A stretch of DNA of 16,193 nucleotides from positions 11,743 through 27,935 of the forward strand of contig CAAAJI010000632.1 in the NCBI GenBank assembly GCA_900642245.1, read 5' to 3'. The DNA is from Fragilaria radians (lineage: Eukaryota > Bacillariophyta > Fragilariophyceae > Fragilariales > Fragilariaceae). This document shows, piece after piece, positions 1-7,135 of this stretch. Under the pieces are notes generated by a model that saw nothing but the letters and a program-made list of their open reading frames with translations, was not told the DNA's origin and made no database searches. A program made the position numbers and the translations under genes. Within the stretch, counting starts at the first letter, position 1; every line of letters starts with the position of its first letter.

Positions 1-80
1 TGTTGGAAAAATAATCTGGTGATTGATTTTAGTGTTTCTCCTTCGAATAATTTTTAAGTGTCTATTGTTCCAGGTCACAA
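1..80 (-). other. 5' flank of a third WYS/RGLE-family gene off the left edge
   Basis: Read on the minus strand, these bases align with the region just upstream of the gene at 9604-10275 (shared aatcaatc..agattattttt on that strand). The block aagtgtctattgttccaggt at 57-76 also resembles aagtgtctcttgtctcaggt at about 7047-7066, just upstream of the gene at 6242-7039. A third family member reading leftward out of the window is therefore inferred. None of its conserved coding part is visible here. Confidence 0.55.
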
Positions 81-647
81 GACTATGGAGTTGGTCCTGC
101 GAACATTGGAAGCCATATATGCGTTGTAATGTCACTTTTCTGACAGCTGTCCCGTTTTTCCGATAGTAATCTCGGTTGCGAAGCATTGTCACATTGTGCG
201 ATATATTTGGTCACAAGACTTTCCCCATGTAATCTGTTCCCTCTAATAAGAACTAATTCCACATAGATGCACAGATGCGATAACTTCCTGGTATTATTGG
301 GCACAAAGTGTTCGCAAAGAGAAGGCAAAATTTGTGACTCGTTAACAAAACTTGGAAGGTGTTACTATGGGAGATAAATCAAGAAATCCTCATTCCTAAG
401 ACTAGCATAATAAAATAAACTATTGGTAATTATATAACGTGATCTCTTTTTTAACTTGAGTCTATAATCCCTTTTTGATTTTAGTTTAAAATCCCTTTTT
501 ATACGGAAAAGCTGCATTTAACAAATCCGCGTGTTACAGTACCTCCACTTTTCCTATGATGTATCATTATCAGTTCTTCCTGATGTCTATAGCAACAGTT
601 CAGGGTCACAAAACCTATCTTGATGATAATAATCAATTATATATCTA

Positions 648-690
648 TTAGAATAAACCCAAAACTTCTCCAGTTTCCGTTCCGAATTGA
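648..690 (-). pseudogene. Relic of the FTHFS C-terminus
   Basis: On the minus strand this reads TETGEVLGLF followed by TAA, the same ending as the FTHFS gene at 10938-13322, and the 33 bases 648-680 differ from that gene at a single position. Upstream of these codons (690-810) the sequence no longer translates into FTHFS, with at most faint traces of similarity. This is the broken end of a second FTHFS copy, now lying downstream of the sulfotransferase gene. It may only serve as a 3'-end region. Confidence 0.75.
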
Positions 691-809
691 TGATTTTCAT
701 CCATGATGGAAACTTGCCAAACATCCATCTTGCTAAAATACATATACATAACACTCTTGTTATGAAAAGTTCCATTGTTGGAACAAAAACAAAAAAGTAT
801 TCCATTTGA

Positions 810-1883
810 TCATTTGTTGATAATAATTTGAGCAGTACCATTGTTCTTAGACACAAAGGTAAGTGGTTGATTCGGAAATTGAAATTCATTGTGACACTCT
901 CCAGCAGTTAGTTCTTGATATAGGATACGATCAATTTGGTTGAAGTGCTCCATAGCCCTGTATTGTTCAGTTGTTACAACAAGTGGAATTAGTTGATTGG
1001 CCGCTGCAGATTCAGCACCACACCACATATATGTTTGACGATTAGCAAGACCTGGCATTCCAAACATGGTTTCGATACTTCGTACATAATTAGGATTTTT
1101 CAACCATTCAATGACAAATATAACGTTATAATTCCAAAGCGACAGACGAGCCTCGGATAAAAAGGAGTGCTCCGTTTCCTCGAGAGACCAACAATAGTGA
1201 GAGTCATCATAGGGTCCTTCATTCCAACATAAGCCTGAAGACCATTTTGCATAGCAATTATGTGAACATTCCCATAAATGTCCATTCAAATTTCCACCTT
1301 TCATGGGCTGATTGGGTCTTTCGATAAATTGATCAAGGGATGTCCTGGTGTTGTTCTCAGTTGGGATGAAATGTTCTTTCTTGTTTGTAAGGCTTTTACA
1401 ACTCCATCGCTTCTCATACTTGTAATTACTAATGACACGATCTGCCGGATCTCGAATGTGCGTCACAAAGAGTGTCGAGGGGTCTCGTTCCTTGGGTGAT
1501 GGGGGCAGCATGCCTTCGTAGGATTCGAATACAATGCCATACTTTTCCGCCACATCTCTCAAGTAGGACCAAATAGTCGTCCCCCCTGCTTTCCTCATAT
1601 GAAGGAAGACAATACGATCAATCTGACGAGATCTCTCCCAGTTCATTCCTTGTCTATACTTGAGTCCACAAGTCGGTGAAAATTCCTTACCTTGAGTTTT
1701 GGAAACGGATGGTGATGAACTAGCAGTATTATTCTTATTTTTCCATTCGATTTCATTGTCTTGTATGATTGCCTCATCCTTATTATTCCAATTCGAATTT
1801 TCAATAGGCTTCTTAATCCATCGCAGCGCAGCTAGGGTCAGAAGAGTTGTTAGTCCAATCCAAACAACTACTCGTGCAATCAT
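810..1883 (-). CDS. Golgi-type carbohydrate sulfotransferase-like protein
   Basis: The predicted 357-residue protein should transfer sulfate from PAPS to a glycan in the Golgi lumen. Residues 5-22 form one hydrophobic segment followed by basic residues, a type II signal anchor. A polar, low-complexity stem follows (about 25-85). The 5'-phosphosulfate-binding loop is at 91-104 (FLHMRKAGGTT), and the 3'-phosphate-binding motif is at about 140-156 (HIRDPADRVISNYKY) with its usual Arg and Ser. Cysteines (162, 206, 210, 219, 231, 288, 330) and Asn-X-Thr sites near 51, 177 and 348 fit a lumenal domain. The ATG has A at -3, and no intron is needed. It resembles Sulfotransfer_2-type enzymes such as heparan/dermatan 2-O- or chondroitin-type sulfotransferases; the acceptor cannot be told from sequence. 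The next recognisable sequence downstream is the FTHFS relic. Confidence 0.82.
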   Translation of the reverse strand: MIARVVVWIGLTTLLTLAALRWIKKPIENSNWNNKDEAIIQDNEIEWKNKNNTASSSPSVSKTQGKEFSPTCGLKYRQGMNWERSRQIDRIVFLHMRKAGGTTIWSYLRDVAEKYGIVFESYEGMLPPSPKERDPSTLFVTHIRDPADRVISNYKYEKRWSCKSLTNKKEHFIPTENNTRTSLDQFIERPNQPMKGGNLNGHLWECSHNCYAKWSSGLCWNEGPYDDSHYCWSLEETEHSFLSEARLSLWNYNVIFVIEWLKNPNYVRSIETMFGMPGLANRQTYMWCGAESAAANQLIPLVVTTEQYRAMEHFNQIDRILYQELTAGECHNEFQFPNQPLTFVSKNNGTAQIIINK

Positions 1884-2005
1884 TTTCTTGTTGATAAATT
1901 GGTTTTCTTTTATTCTTGTACTTTCGACGTTGTTACAATAATTTCACATAACGGTTGTGCGTCAAAAAAGAATAAATTTCAAGTCGAAAAAGAGTCAAAG
2001 TCTAA
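1884..2005. other. 5' flank of the sulfotransferase gene
   Basis: This short AT-rich stretch separates the sulfotransferase start from the retroelement relic and must hold that gene's 5' UTR and core promoter. I see no clear TATA box or other motif. Confidence 0.3.
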
Positions 2006-2079
2006 CACTTAAAACTAAAAAACATTTATTTAGGGAACCTCCAGGCTAAGAATAATTTGATTCATTTGATGGAAAAAAG
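2006..2079 (+). repeat. Direct repeat, copy 1
   Basis: About 74 bp, nearly identical to 2220-2293 (a one-base indel near the left end and a substitution at ggctaag/ggcaaag). Both copies share cctccaggc and aataatttgattcatttgat. In one frame it translates to a Gag-like stretch ending LIHLMEK, so it may be a partial duplication inside the copia relic. Confidence 0.85.
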
Positions 2080-2219
2080 ATGAAAATGAGTCTGAAGAAA
2101 GAAAAATGTTATCAGAGATTAGATTAATATTTAACTTTAAGAATTTATGATGACAATCTCGTATTTGAGTTATTTATTCAACACCTTACCTTTCTTAACC
2201 GGAGTAAACTATAGATTTG

Positions 2220-2293
2220 CACTTCAAAACTAAAAAACATTTATTTAGGGAACCTCCAGGCAAAGAATAATTTGATTCATTTGATGGAAAAAA
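2220..2293 (+). repeat. Direct repeat, copy 2
   Basis: Second copy of the 74-bp repeat at 2006-2079, separated from it by about 140 bp. Here the Gag-like frame runs on into MWNELENDNLMVEK before a stop near 2391, so this is the copy joined to the rest of the relic. Confidence 0.85.
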
Positions 2294-2625
2294 TGTGGAA
2301 TGAGCTAGAGAATGATAATTTGATGGTTGAGAAGGTCAATGGGAAGCTCAGAGCAAAACTTGAGAGGTTGAGGTGAGAAACTCACATAAAGGAGTGTTGT
2401 TCAACAGAGAAAGAACATCCATTTCTAATGGAATATGTTCTTCCTGCGGTATTAATGGCCACGAGGAAAGCCAGAAGAAAGTAGCTAGGAAGGAAAAAGA
2501 GAGAGAGAGGAAATGAAATATAAGTTCAATTAGTCTTGTTTTCCCTGGAATTTGCTTTAACTCTCTAGAGAAAAGCACAAATCCAAGAACTGCCCAGGCA
2601 AAAAGAAATCCACAAGTTCTGAGAG

Positions 2626-2844
2626 GTGAAATGTGACAAAAAAATGGATATTGCTTTATTTAATTGTGAGGAGTGCCAGAAAGACAAAGATAAGTGGATT
2701 GGAGACACTGGAGCGACTAGCCACATGACCTACAGCAATAAAAGGTTATTTAAACGAGTTCAAAGCAACCAAGATTGCAATTGTAGGAGGTGGAATTGCA
2801 ATTTAGGTGAAAAAATTGGGGAAAATGAGGATTTCATTTGCTAG
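2626..2844 (+). pseudogene. Copia-type aspartic protease fragment
   Basis: An open stretch of 72 codons without an ATG at its head carries KWIGDTGATSHMTYSNKRLF, the catalytic Asp-Thr-Gly loop and the following His-Met of Ty1/copia proteases. In the next frame the sequence continues with a copia-like KIAIVGGGIAI, so one frameshift separates the motif from its natural continuation. It is a relic and not an expressed protein. Confidence 0.65.
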
Positions 2845-2882
2845 AAAAAGACAATGAGATCTAGAGAAGTCCTGCTTGAAAG

Positions 2883-3437
2883 TGTTGAATAAATACATCC
2901 CCTCTCACACCACTAATTAGTCTCGTTTGACTATTTCGTAAAAGAGGGGAGCAACCATAATATTTGAGAGAAGATCAATCATTCTCAAAAAAGAAGGGGA
3001 AAAGGATTCTTTTGAATACAAAGATCAAAATGTGATCAAGCTTTCTTTTGAGTGCAAGGGAGATTCCTAAGGATCAAGTCTTAGCTGTGAGCAAAACAAA
3101 GGAAATGTAAATTGAAACGTCTCTCCAATTGTTGACATAATAGGATCAAGTCTTAGCTGTGAGCAAACCAAAGGAGTGCAAATTGGAACGTTTCTCCGAT
3201 TGTTTGGACATGAAAGAGGAAAAAATCCTTCTAGATTCAAATTTAGAACAAAAAGTCTATAGAGACTACTAGCACGCTTGAAGTAAGACTTGCACACAAA
3301 AGGATGACCAGGTATAAAAATAGCTTAACGAAACTCATCAGACAGCTAGTGAATCTATTTAACTGCTCTTCATGAAGCTCAATTGAGTTAAAGCCCCTTT
3401 TAATCAACGCAATCTCTGTGTGAGCTACATTTCAACG
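2883..3437 (+). mobile_element. Possible LTR downstream of the copia relic
   Basis: The segment begins TGTTGAA and ends TTCAACG, a 6-of-7 match to the inverted ends expected of a copia LTR. It carries a TATA-like ggtataaaaatag at 3311-3323, about 115 bp before the right end, a plausible LTR promoter position. It lies directly after the gag-protease relic, as a 3' LTR would after internal deletion. Against it: no second LTR, no clear polypurine tract, no target-site duplication (gaaag on the left, tccag on the right), and a final base that is not A. The boundaries are tentative. Confidence 0.3.
3071..3213 (+). repeat. Two tandem copies of a ~72 bp unit
   Basis: Units at 3071-3142 and 3143-3213 both start with ggatcaagtcttagctgtga and share caaagga, aaattg.aacgt and tctcc.attgtt. 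A weaker third copy may precede them (gatcaagctttcttttgagt, from about 3034). They fall inside the possible LTR. Confidence 0.85.
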
Positions 3438-3638
3438 TCCAGTAAGTGCAATGTCACACAAGCTCAGAAGCGGAGTACGAGTCAATGTCTATGAACATAG
3501 GAGAAGACCAATGTATCATCAATCGTATGATTTTTTTTAAAAGCGTGGTATTGCTATTTCTTTGACCAAACTAAAATGAATCCAAGTGTTTCATGAACAT
3601 CCCGCTTGATTGTGTAGCATTTGTATTGCTATGTTGTT

Positions 3639-3795
3639 TGTGTGCAATATAATGGAACGTCATACCACACTGCTTGTTTTCTGATCACTCTAGGTGAGAT
3701 AAAAGCACTATCTATGCACTTGTGTGAAGTATAATTATACTACACTGTTTGTTATCTGATTACTCTAGGAAAGACGAAAACAATATCTATACACT
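3639..3795 (+). repeat. Two diverged tandem copies of a ~80 bp unit
   Basis: Units at 3639-3720 and 3721-3795 share tgtgtg..a.tataat, acactg.ttgtt.tctgat.a, ctctagg and a.tatctat.cact. They are not coding. From 3440 to 3990 I see nothing else recognisable. Confidence 0.7.
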
Positions 3796-3991
3796 AACAA
3801 TTTTTGTGAAAATATAACAACGGTTTTTTTCAAACTCATCATGTTGTTGAAATATTTTCTCTGAATACTTTCATTTGTACTTCATATTTTACTATTGCTA
3901 TGCTCGATTTAGCCGATATATTTCCCCCCTGTTATTCAATGCAGGTTTATATATTGGAAAAAAATCAGTGATATATTACTTATAAGTGCTG

Positions 3992-4195
3992 TTAGATGGA
4001 TGGTTCTTTCATGGTGAAAAATTGTGCCTGTAACTTAAAATCAGAATTACGAAGAAATACATTTTTTCCTTGCTCAATAGGATCTTGAAGCAAATCATAT
4101 AACTCAGATAACGTTGCGAAATCATTGTAGAATTTTGGTACCATATGGGATAAAGTTTGATCACCACTGCCGGTAGGCACTACATGACGTTGCAT
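3992..4195 (-). CDS. Small unrecognised ORF (67 aa)
   Basis: It begins with ATG and encodes a 67-residue soluble-looking protein with balanced composition, without membrane segment, signal peptide or cysteines (MQRHVVPTGSGDQTL at the start, FFTMKEPSI at the end). I do not recognise the family. It is divergent from the histidine-phosphatase gene, with about 200 bp between the two ATGs, so they could share a promoter region. It could also be the surviving exon of a larger gene, or a chance ORF. The only support is ATG start, composition and position. Confidence 0.35.
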   Translation of the reverse strand: MQRHVVPTGSGDQTLSHMVPKFYNDFATLSELYDLLQDPIEQGKNVFLRNSDFKLQAQFFTMKEPSI

Positions 4196-4400
4196 TAGAG
4201 AGAATTTCTAAACATCTCAAGTTTTTTGCTTATCCGTTTGAATCGAGCGTGAACACTGGCCATTGCTGGAACAAAATGGATTTTTTTCCGCAGTCGTGCA
4301 AAGAACCTACACAAATTGGGTTACTAAGTATGTCATTTTTAATACCATTGCACAAAAACCCCAATCTACGCTTCATGGAGACGTGTCACAACAAAGATTC

Positions 4401-5360
4401 ATGAGTTCCAAACAGGTTTCCTTATCGACGTCGCTCCACTCTACGTCCACCACAAATGCCGTCTTATCTGTTTTTCTTATTCGTCATGGCGAACGAGTCG
4501 ATGAGGTTGAATCCTATGATGACGAACGTCGACGATCACTGAAGGAATGTATCGATCCACATCTGACGTCTCGTGGTCATCAACAAGCCGCGGATGCCTT
4601 TTCTCGATTGATTACCCTTTGGAGAGGAAAACGAGTAGCATTCTTCGTATCACCCATGCGTCGGACTATTGCCACTGCGGCTATGATTGGATCATGTGAT
4701 TTGACGGGAGTTGAGATTATGTCCGTACCAAGTAGTCAGAGAGTAACGTCCACCATTCCTTGGATAGTGATGAATGGACTATCTGATTGTGCGGCTAATG
4801 TCAGATATCTCGGTGGTGCATCTGCAGTAGTTCAACTCGGACTCATTGACGGAGCCGCCATGCCGGCAAATCAATGGGATCCTACACTAGCATCTTCGCA
4901 TACGACAACACCGTTTCAGAATATGCTATCCGAAATGCCACTTCTCCAACGCCTACCAAATACAGTACAATTTTTCAAAACTAATGATGGACAGTCCTTT
5001 ATTCCTATGAGCGGTCCGATCGGACAACATAGATCTTTGAATGATTCATCGGCATCCAATAGAACAACACCATCATCAGTAACTACAACAACTCCTCCAG
5101 CCATACGAAATGATGATTCTTTCAATTCTACTATGGATAGAATTGTCAAGATCTCTGCTGCATATGATTGTTCTGTGTGTGTCGTGGTGACACATCGAGA
5201 GGCTATCCGAGAAATGGTCCGCCGTTACCATCCCGATCCTCGCGTACGTGTTCCAACACCTTATTGCTGTGTGGGATCTTTCTCGGCAAGCATATCTAAT
5301 GAAAGCAATGTAAATTGGAATCTGCATGCCGTAATACCGTATGAACACATTGGTGGTTGA
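4401..5360 (+). CDS. Histidine phosphatase (phosphoglycerate-mutase-like) family protein
   Basis: The 319-residue product has the branch 1/2 histidine phosphatase core: FLIRHGERVDEVE near residues 25-37, with catalytic Arg28-His29; SPMRRTIATAA near 84-94, with the second phosphate-binding Arg; and VVVTHREAIREM near 262-273, with the second His. The layout resembles UBASH3/TULA-like or fungal PGAM-like phosphatases with a relaxed substrate, and no substrate can be named. A poorly conserved, Ser/Thr-rich insert separates the second Arg from the last motif. The usual acidic residue region reads NGLSDCA, with Asp where Glu is more common. The frame is open further upstream to 4263 but only with a TTG, so the first in-frame ATG is chosen. 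A pyrimidine-rich ttttttccgcag ends near 4293 and could be the acceptor of an intron with an unseen upstream exon. Confidence 0.75.
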   Translation: MSSKQVSLSTSLHSTSTTNAVLSVFLIRHGERVDEVESYDDERRRSLKECIDPHLTSRGHQQAADAFSRLITLWRGKRVAFFVSPMRRTIATAAMIGSCDLTGVEIMSVPSSQRVTSTIPWIVMNGLSDCAANVRYLGGASAVVQLGLIDGAAMPANQWDPTLASSHTTTPFQNMLSEMPLLQRLPNTVQFFKTNDGQSFIPMSGPIGQHRSLNDSSASNRTTPSSVTTTTPPAIRNDDSFNSTMDRIVKISAAYDCSVCVVVTHREAIREMVRRYHPDPRVRVPTPYCCVGSFSASISNESNVNWNLHAVIPYEHIGG

Positions 5361-6120
5361 TAGGTTAATTTTCATCACAAAGAGACTTCCAATGTCCACT
5401 AGAATAAATATTTCAGTTTTCAATTTTCACTTTTCAATTTTCAATACCTCTAACAGACTCATTATCCATGTACTTGAAACGAAAATCAACAATATTTTGT
5501 GTTGCACAAAATTCAATCCACTCTGATTAGCCATCTTCTCTTTTCTCCAAGGGATTCACAATTAAAAAAACTACATGCAAAAACAATGTAGGAAGCTTAA
5601 AGCAACTAGGATTAGACGGATTAACCCTAAAAGTTGTTGAATCAAAGTGTGTATGATGATATTTTGTTGTGGTGTTAGCACTGCATCCAGATATTAAGTG
5701 TCTCACTGTAGCGCAGATGGGTTATTACTTTTAGCAATCGAAAGAAGTTGGAGACCAAACGATGCAGAAAAATTGGTTGCATTGGATTGGAAAATAGAAA
5801 CAAAACGTTTGAAATCTGTCCAACTGATCATTTGATATAGAATTATTTGCATCTCCACTGGACGGAAAAAGTGTTAATTATTTAGAAACGAGATAATGAA
5901 ATGTCAGGTGGCAGACGATGTACTATGTTTTATACGTGAAAGTCAGAATAGAGAATGATGAAGTTGATAAATGGGAGTTTGTTTGTAGGCAAGATTAAGG
6001 GCACTCTGGTATGGTATCAAAACTAATAAATTAATAGTTTTTACACAAGTGGTAGCACCACTAAATATTTGCATTCAAAGTGATTCCTTTATCGTTGCTT
6101 CGAACAACTCCAGATAACTT
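5361..6120. other. Intergenic, nothing recognised
   Basis: This AT-rich stretch runs between the histidine phosphatase gene and the family gene's 3' flank. It begins with runs such as ttttcaattttcaa near 5415-5445, consistent with a 3' UTR. I find no ORF with an ATG and coding-like composition, no RNA gene and no repeat shared with the rest of the window. The last 60 bases (6061-6120) show faint similarity to 9421-9480. Confidence 0.5.
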
Positions 6121-6241
6121 TTCCCAAATTGAAAACAAGGACTCGAAAGAACTTATGGCAATGCTATTCAAATGTAAACATTAAATTTATTTACCATACC
6201 TCCCCAAATTCTTTACTCCAATTCAATATAAGCCTTGAAGT
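6121..6241 (-). repeat. Duplicated 3' flank of family gene copy 1
   Basis: This matches 9481-9603 at an offset of 3360, including cgaaagaacttatggcaatg and aatgtaaacattaaatttat. Identity is visibly lower than in the adjacent coding part and there are small indels. Confidence 0.85.
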
Positions 6242-7039
6242 TTACATTGGATGAAACGACATCGATGTCAAGACCGTGTCCTGATTCATTAAAGTAGATA
6301 TACCCAAAAGCTTTACCATATCATACGTTTGCAACAATTGCATATATGAATCAATTCGATTCATCGAATGGCAGTGGCTCAAAGTCAACTGTTGAAGATC
6401 CAAGTTGTTGCTGACTATGGCATCTGCGACTCCCATCTTCCTAGCAAATTTCCGAGCTTGGAGAGTGACTGACTTGGATATCAAGCGTATATTTTCATCC
6501 GATCTTGCATCGTTTTGTAACAGCCTTTGAGCTTCTAGGACTACTTCTATGGAAAGTTGTCGTTGTCGTAATTTGTGTTTCTTCACTTTTCCTTTGGTAT
6601 TCCCCCAAGCTTCGAGTCCACGAAAGTTAGTCATGGACCACAAAAGTAATAGTAGTTGAGAGTTATCCATTTGAACACCCTCCGATGGTATAGAATCATC
6701 ATTTAAGAATTCCATGGACTCCTCTAAAATGTGAAATTGTCCAGATCGATGTAGTTCCTTCGCTTCTGTCAAACACTTTTTTCGAAAGTTCTTGAATTCA
6801 TTCCTAGAATACCATACGCTTTCAAACTCTTGTTGAGAGATATCAATTCTATTTCTAATTTCAGATATCACAATTACCATGTCATCAAAGCGTACAATTT
6901 TCATGGGATCAAAAAGTATATCTCTCAGATTCATGTTCGAAAATATTCTTGTAGATTCATGTTCGAGAAATGATCGCTGAGATTCTTGAAAAGTTTCTCG
7001 CATTAACTTTACGTCAACCATTTTGCTTACGAAGTCCAT
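6242..7039 (-). CDS. WYS..EF / RGLE diatom-type family protein, copy 1
   Basis: A 265-residue protein of unknown function. Visible landmarks are SVWYSRNEFKNF (about 74-85), NFRGLEAWG (138-146), a basic stretch KGKVKKHKLRQRQ (149-161), VVLEAQRLL (166-174) and ARKFARKMGVADA (195-207). I know this order of motifs (WYS..E, RGLE, R-rich, VL.EQ-like, A...G.ADA) as a family common in diatom genomes, from general familiarity and not from a search. No signal peptide or membrane segment is seen, and the helical charged make-up suggests a cytosolic or nuclear protein. The ATG is genuine. Residues 1-42 have no counterpart in copy 2, because a copy-specific insertion keeps the frame open there (direct repeat at 6927-6966). 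The body is about 96% identical in DNA to copy 2. Confidence 0.7.
   Translation of the reverse strand: MDFVSKMVDVKLMRETFQESQRSFLEHESTRIFSNMNLRDILFDPMKIVRFDDMVIVISEIRNRIDISQQEFESVWYSRNEFKNFRKKCLTEAKELHRSGQFHILEESMEFLNDDSIPSEGVQMDNSQLLLLLWSMTNFRGLEAWGNTKGKVKKHKLRQRQLSIEVVLEAQRLLQNDARSDENIRLISKSVTLQARKFARKMGVADAIVSNNLDLQQLTLSHCHSMNRIDSYMQLLQTYDMVKLLGISTLMNQDTVLTSMSFHPM
6927..6966 (-). repeat. 14-bp direct repeat with 26-bp period inside the gene's 5' end
   Basis: agattcatgttcga occurs at 6927-6940 and 6953-6966. The 26-bp period is not a multiple of three. The surrounding ~50 bp have no counterpart in copy 2 or in the left-edge flank, so the N-terminal extension of copy 1 is probably a derived feature made by a local insertion or duplication. 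Confidence 0.8.
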
Positions 7040-7135
7040 AAGTCAAGTGTCTCTTGTCTCAGGTGTGTCGTTCCCGCAAAACTCTGTTAAGTCGATCCCT
7101 TTTCTAAAAGTATTATACATTTGTATGTCATATAT
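7040..7135. promoter_or_regulatory. 5' flank of family gene copy 1
   Basis: The segment aagtgtctcttgtctcaggt at about 7047-7066 is shared with the left edge (57-76). Its conservation beside two family genes marks it as part of the common 5' flank. No specific motif is recognised. Confidence 0.35.

Larger units (their letters stand above)
1..690. repeat. Left copy of a ~690 bp segmental duplication
   Basis: This segment is colinear with 10285-10980 at an offset of about 10,290 bp, in the same orientation. Anchors seen by eye are aaaaataatct near the left end; gacagctgtcccgtttt at 142 and 10393; tttgtgactc followed by ttaaca at 331 and 10623; and the block 648-680, which matches 10938-10970 with one mismatch in 33. 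Between anchors the similarity is patchy and includes indels, so the copy is old. It holds the 5' flank of a family gene whose coding part lies beyond the left edge, a spacer, and the 3' tip of an FTHFS gene. No intact gene is seen in it. Confidence 0.8.
2006..2850 (+). mobile_element. Decayed Ty1/copia-like gag-protease fragment
   Basis: Pieces of a copia Gag-Pol polyprotein appear in the expected order but in different frames. A Gag-like stretch lies at 2222-2391 (NLIHLMEKMWNELEND in the frame of aat ttg att). A zinc-knuckle-like CSSCGINGHEE is at 2436-2468, missing its final Cys. The aspartic protease motif WIGDTGATSHMTYS is at about 2696-2737, matching the W-I-D-S/T-G-A-T-S-H-M signature of copia proteases. 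Frames shift between pieces, and there are stops. Integrase, reverse transcriptase and RNase H are not found after it. The element is dead and internally deleted. Confidence 0.7.

Noticed and set aside
83..328. 81-codon minus-strand ORF in the left duplicated block
   Set aside because: It lies in the spacer part of the duplication, and I saw no corresponding ORF in the right copy (10380-10640), so it is not conserved.
587..889. 100-codon minus-strand ORF over the FTHFS relic and the sulfotransferase 3' end
   Set aside because: It reads a different frame from both the FTHFS codons and the sulfotransferase, overlaps the latter, and has a composition like translated AT-rich DNA.
4263..4400. N-terminal extension of the histidine phosphatase
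   Set aside because: The open frame begins only with TTG and has no ATG before 4401; an unseen upstream exon is possible but not supported.
5076..5423. 115-codon ORF opposite the phosphatase
   Set aside because: It is antisense to a gene with clear catalytic motifs and extends into the 3' UTR.
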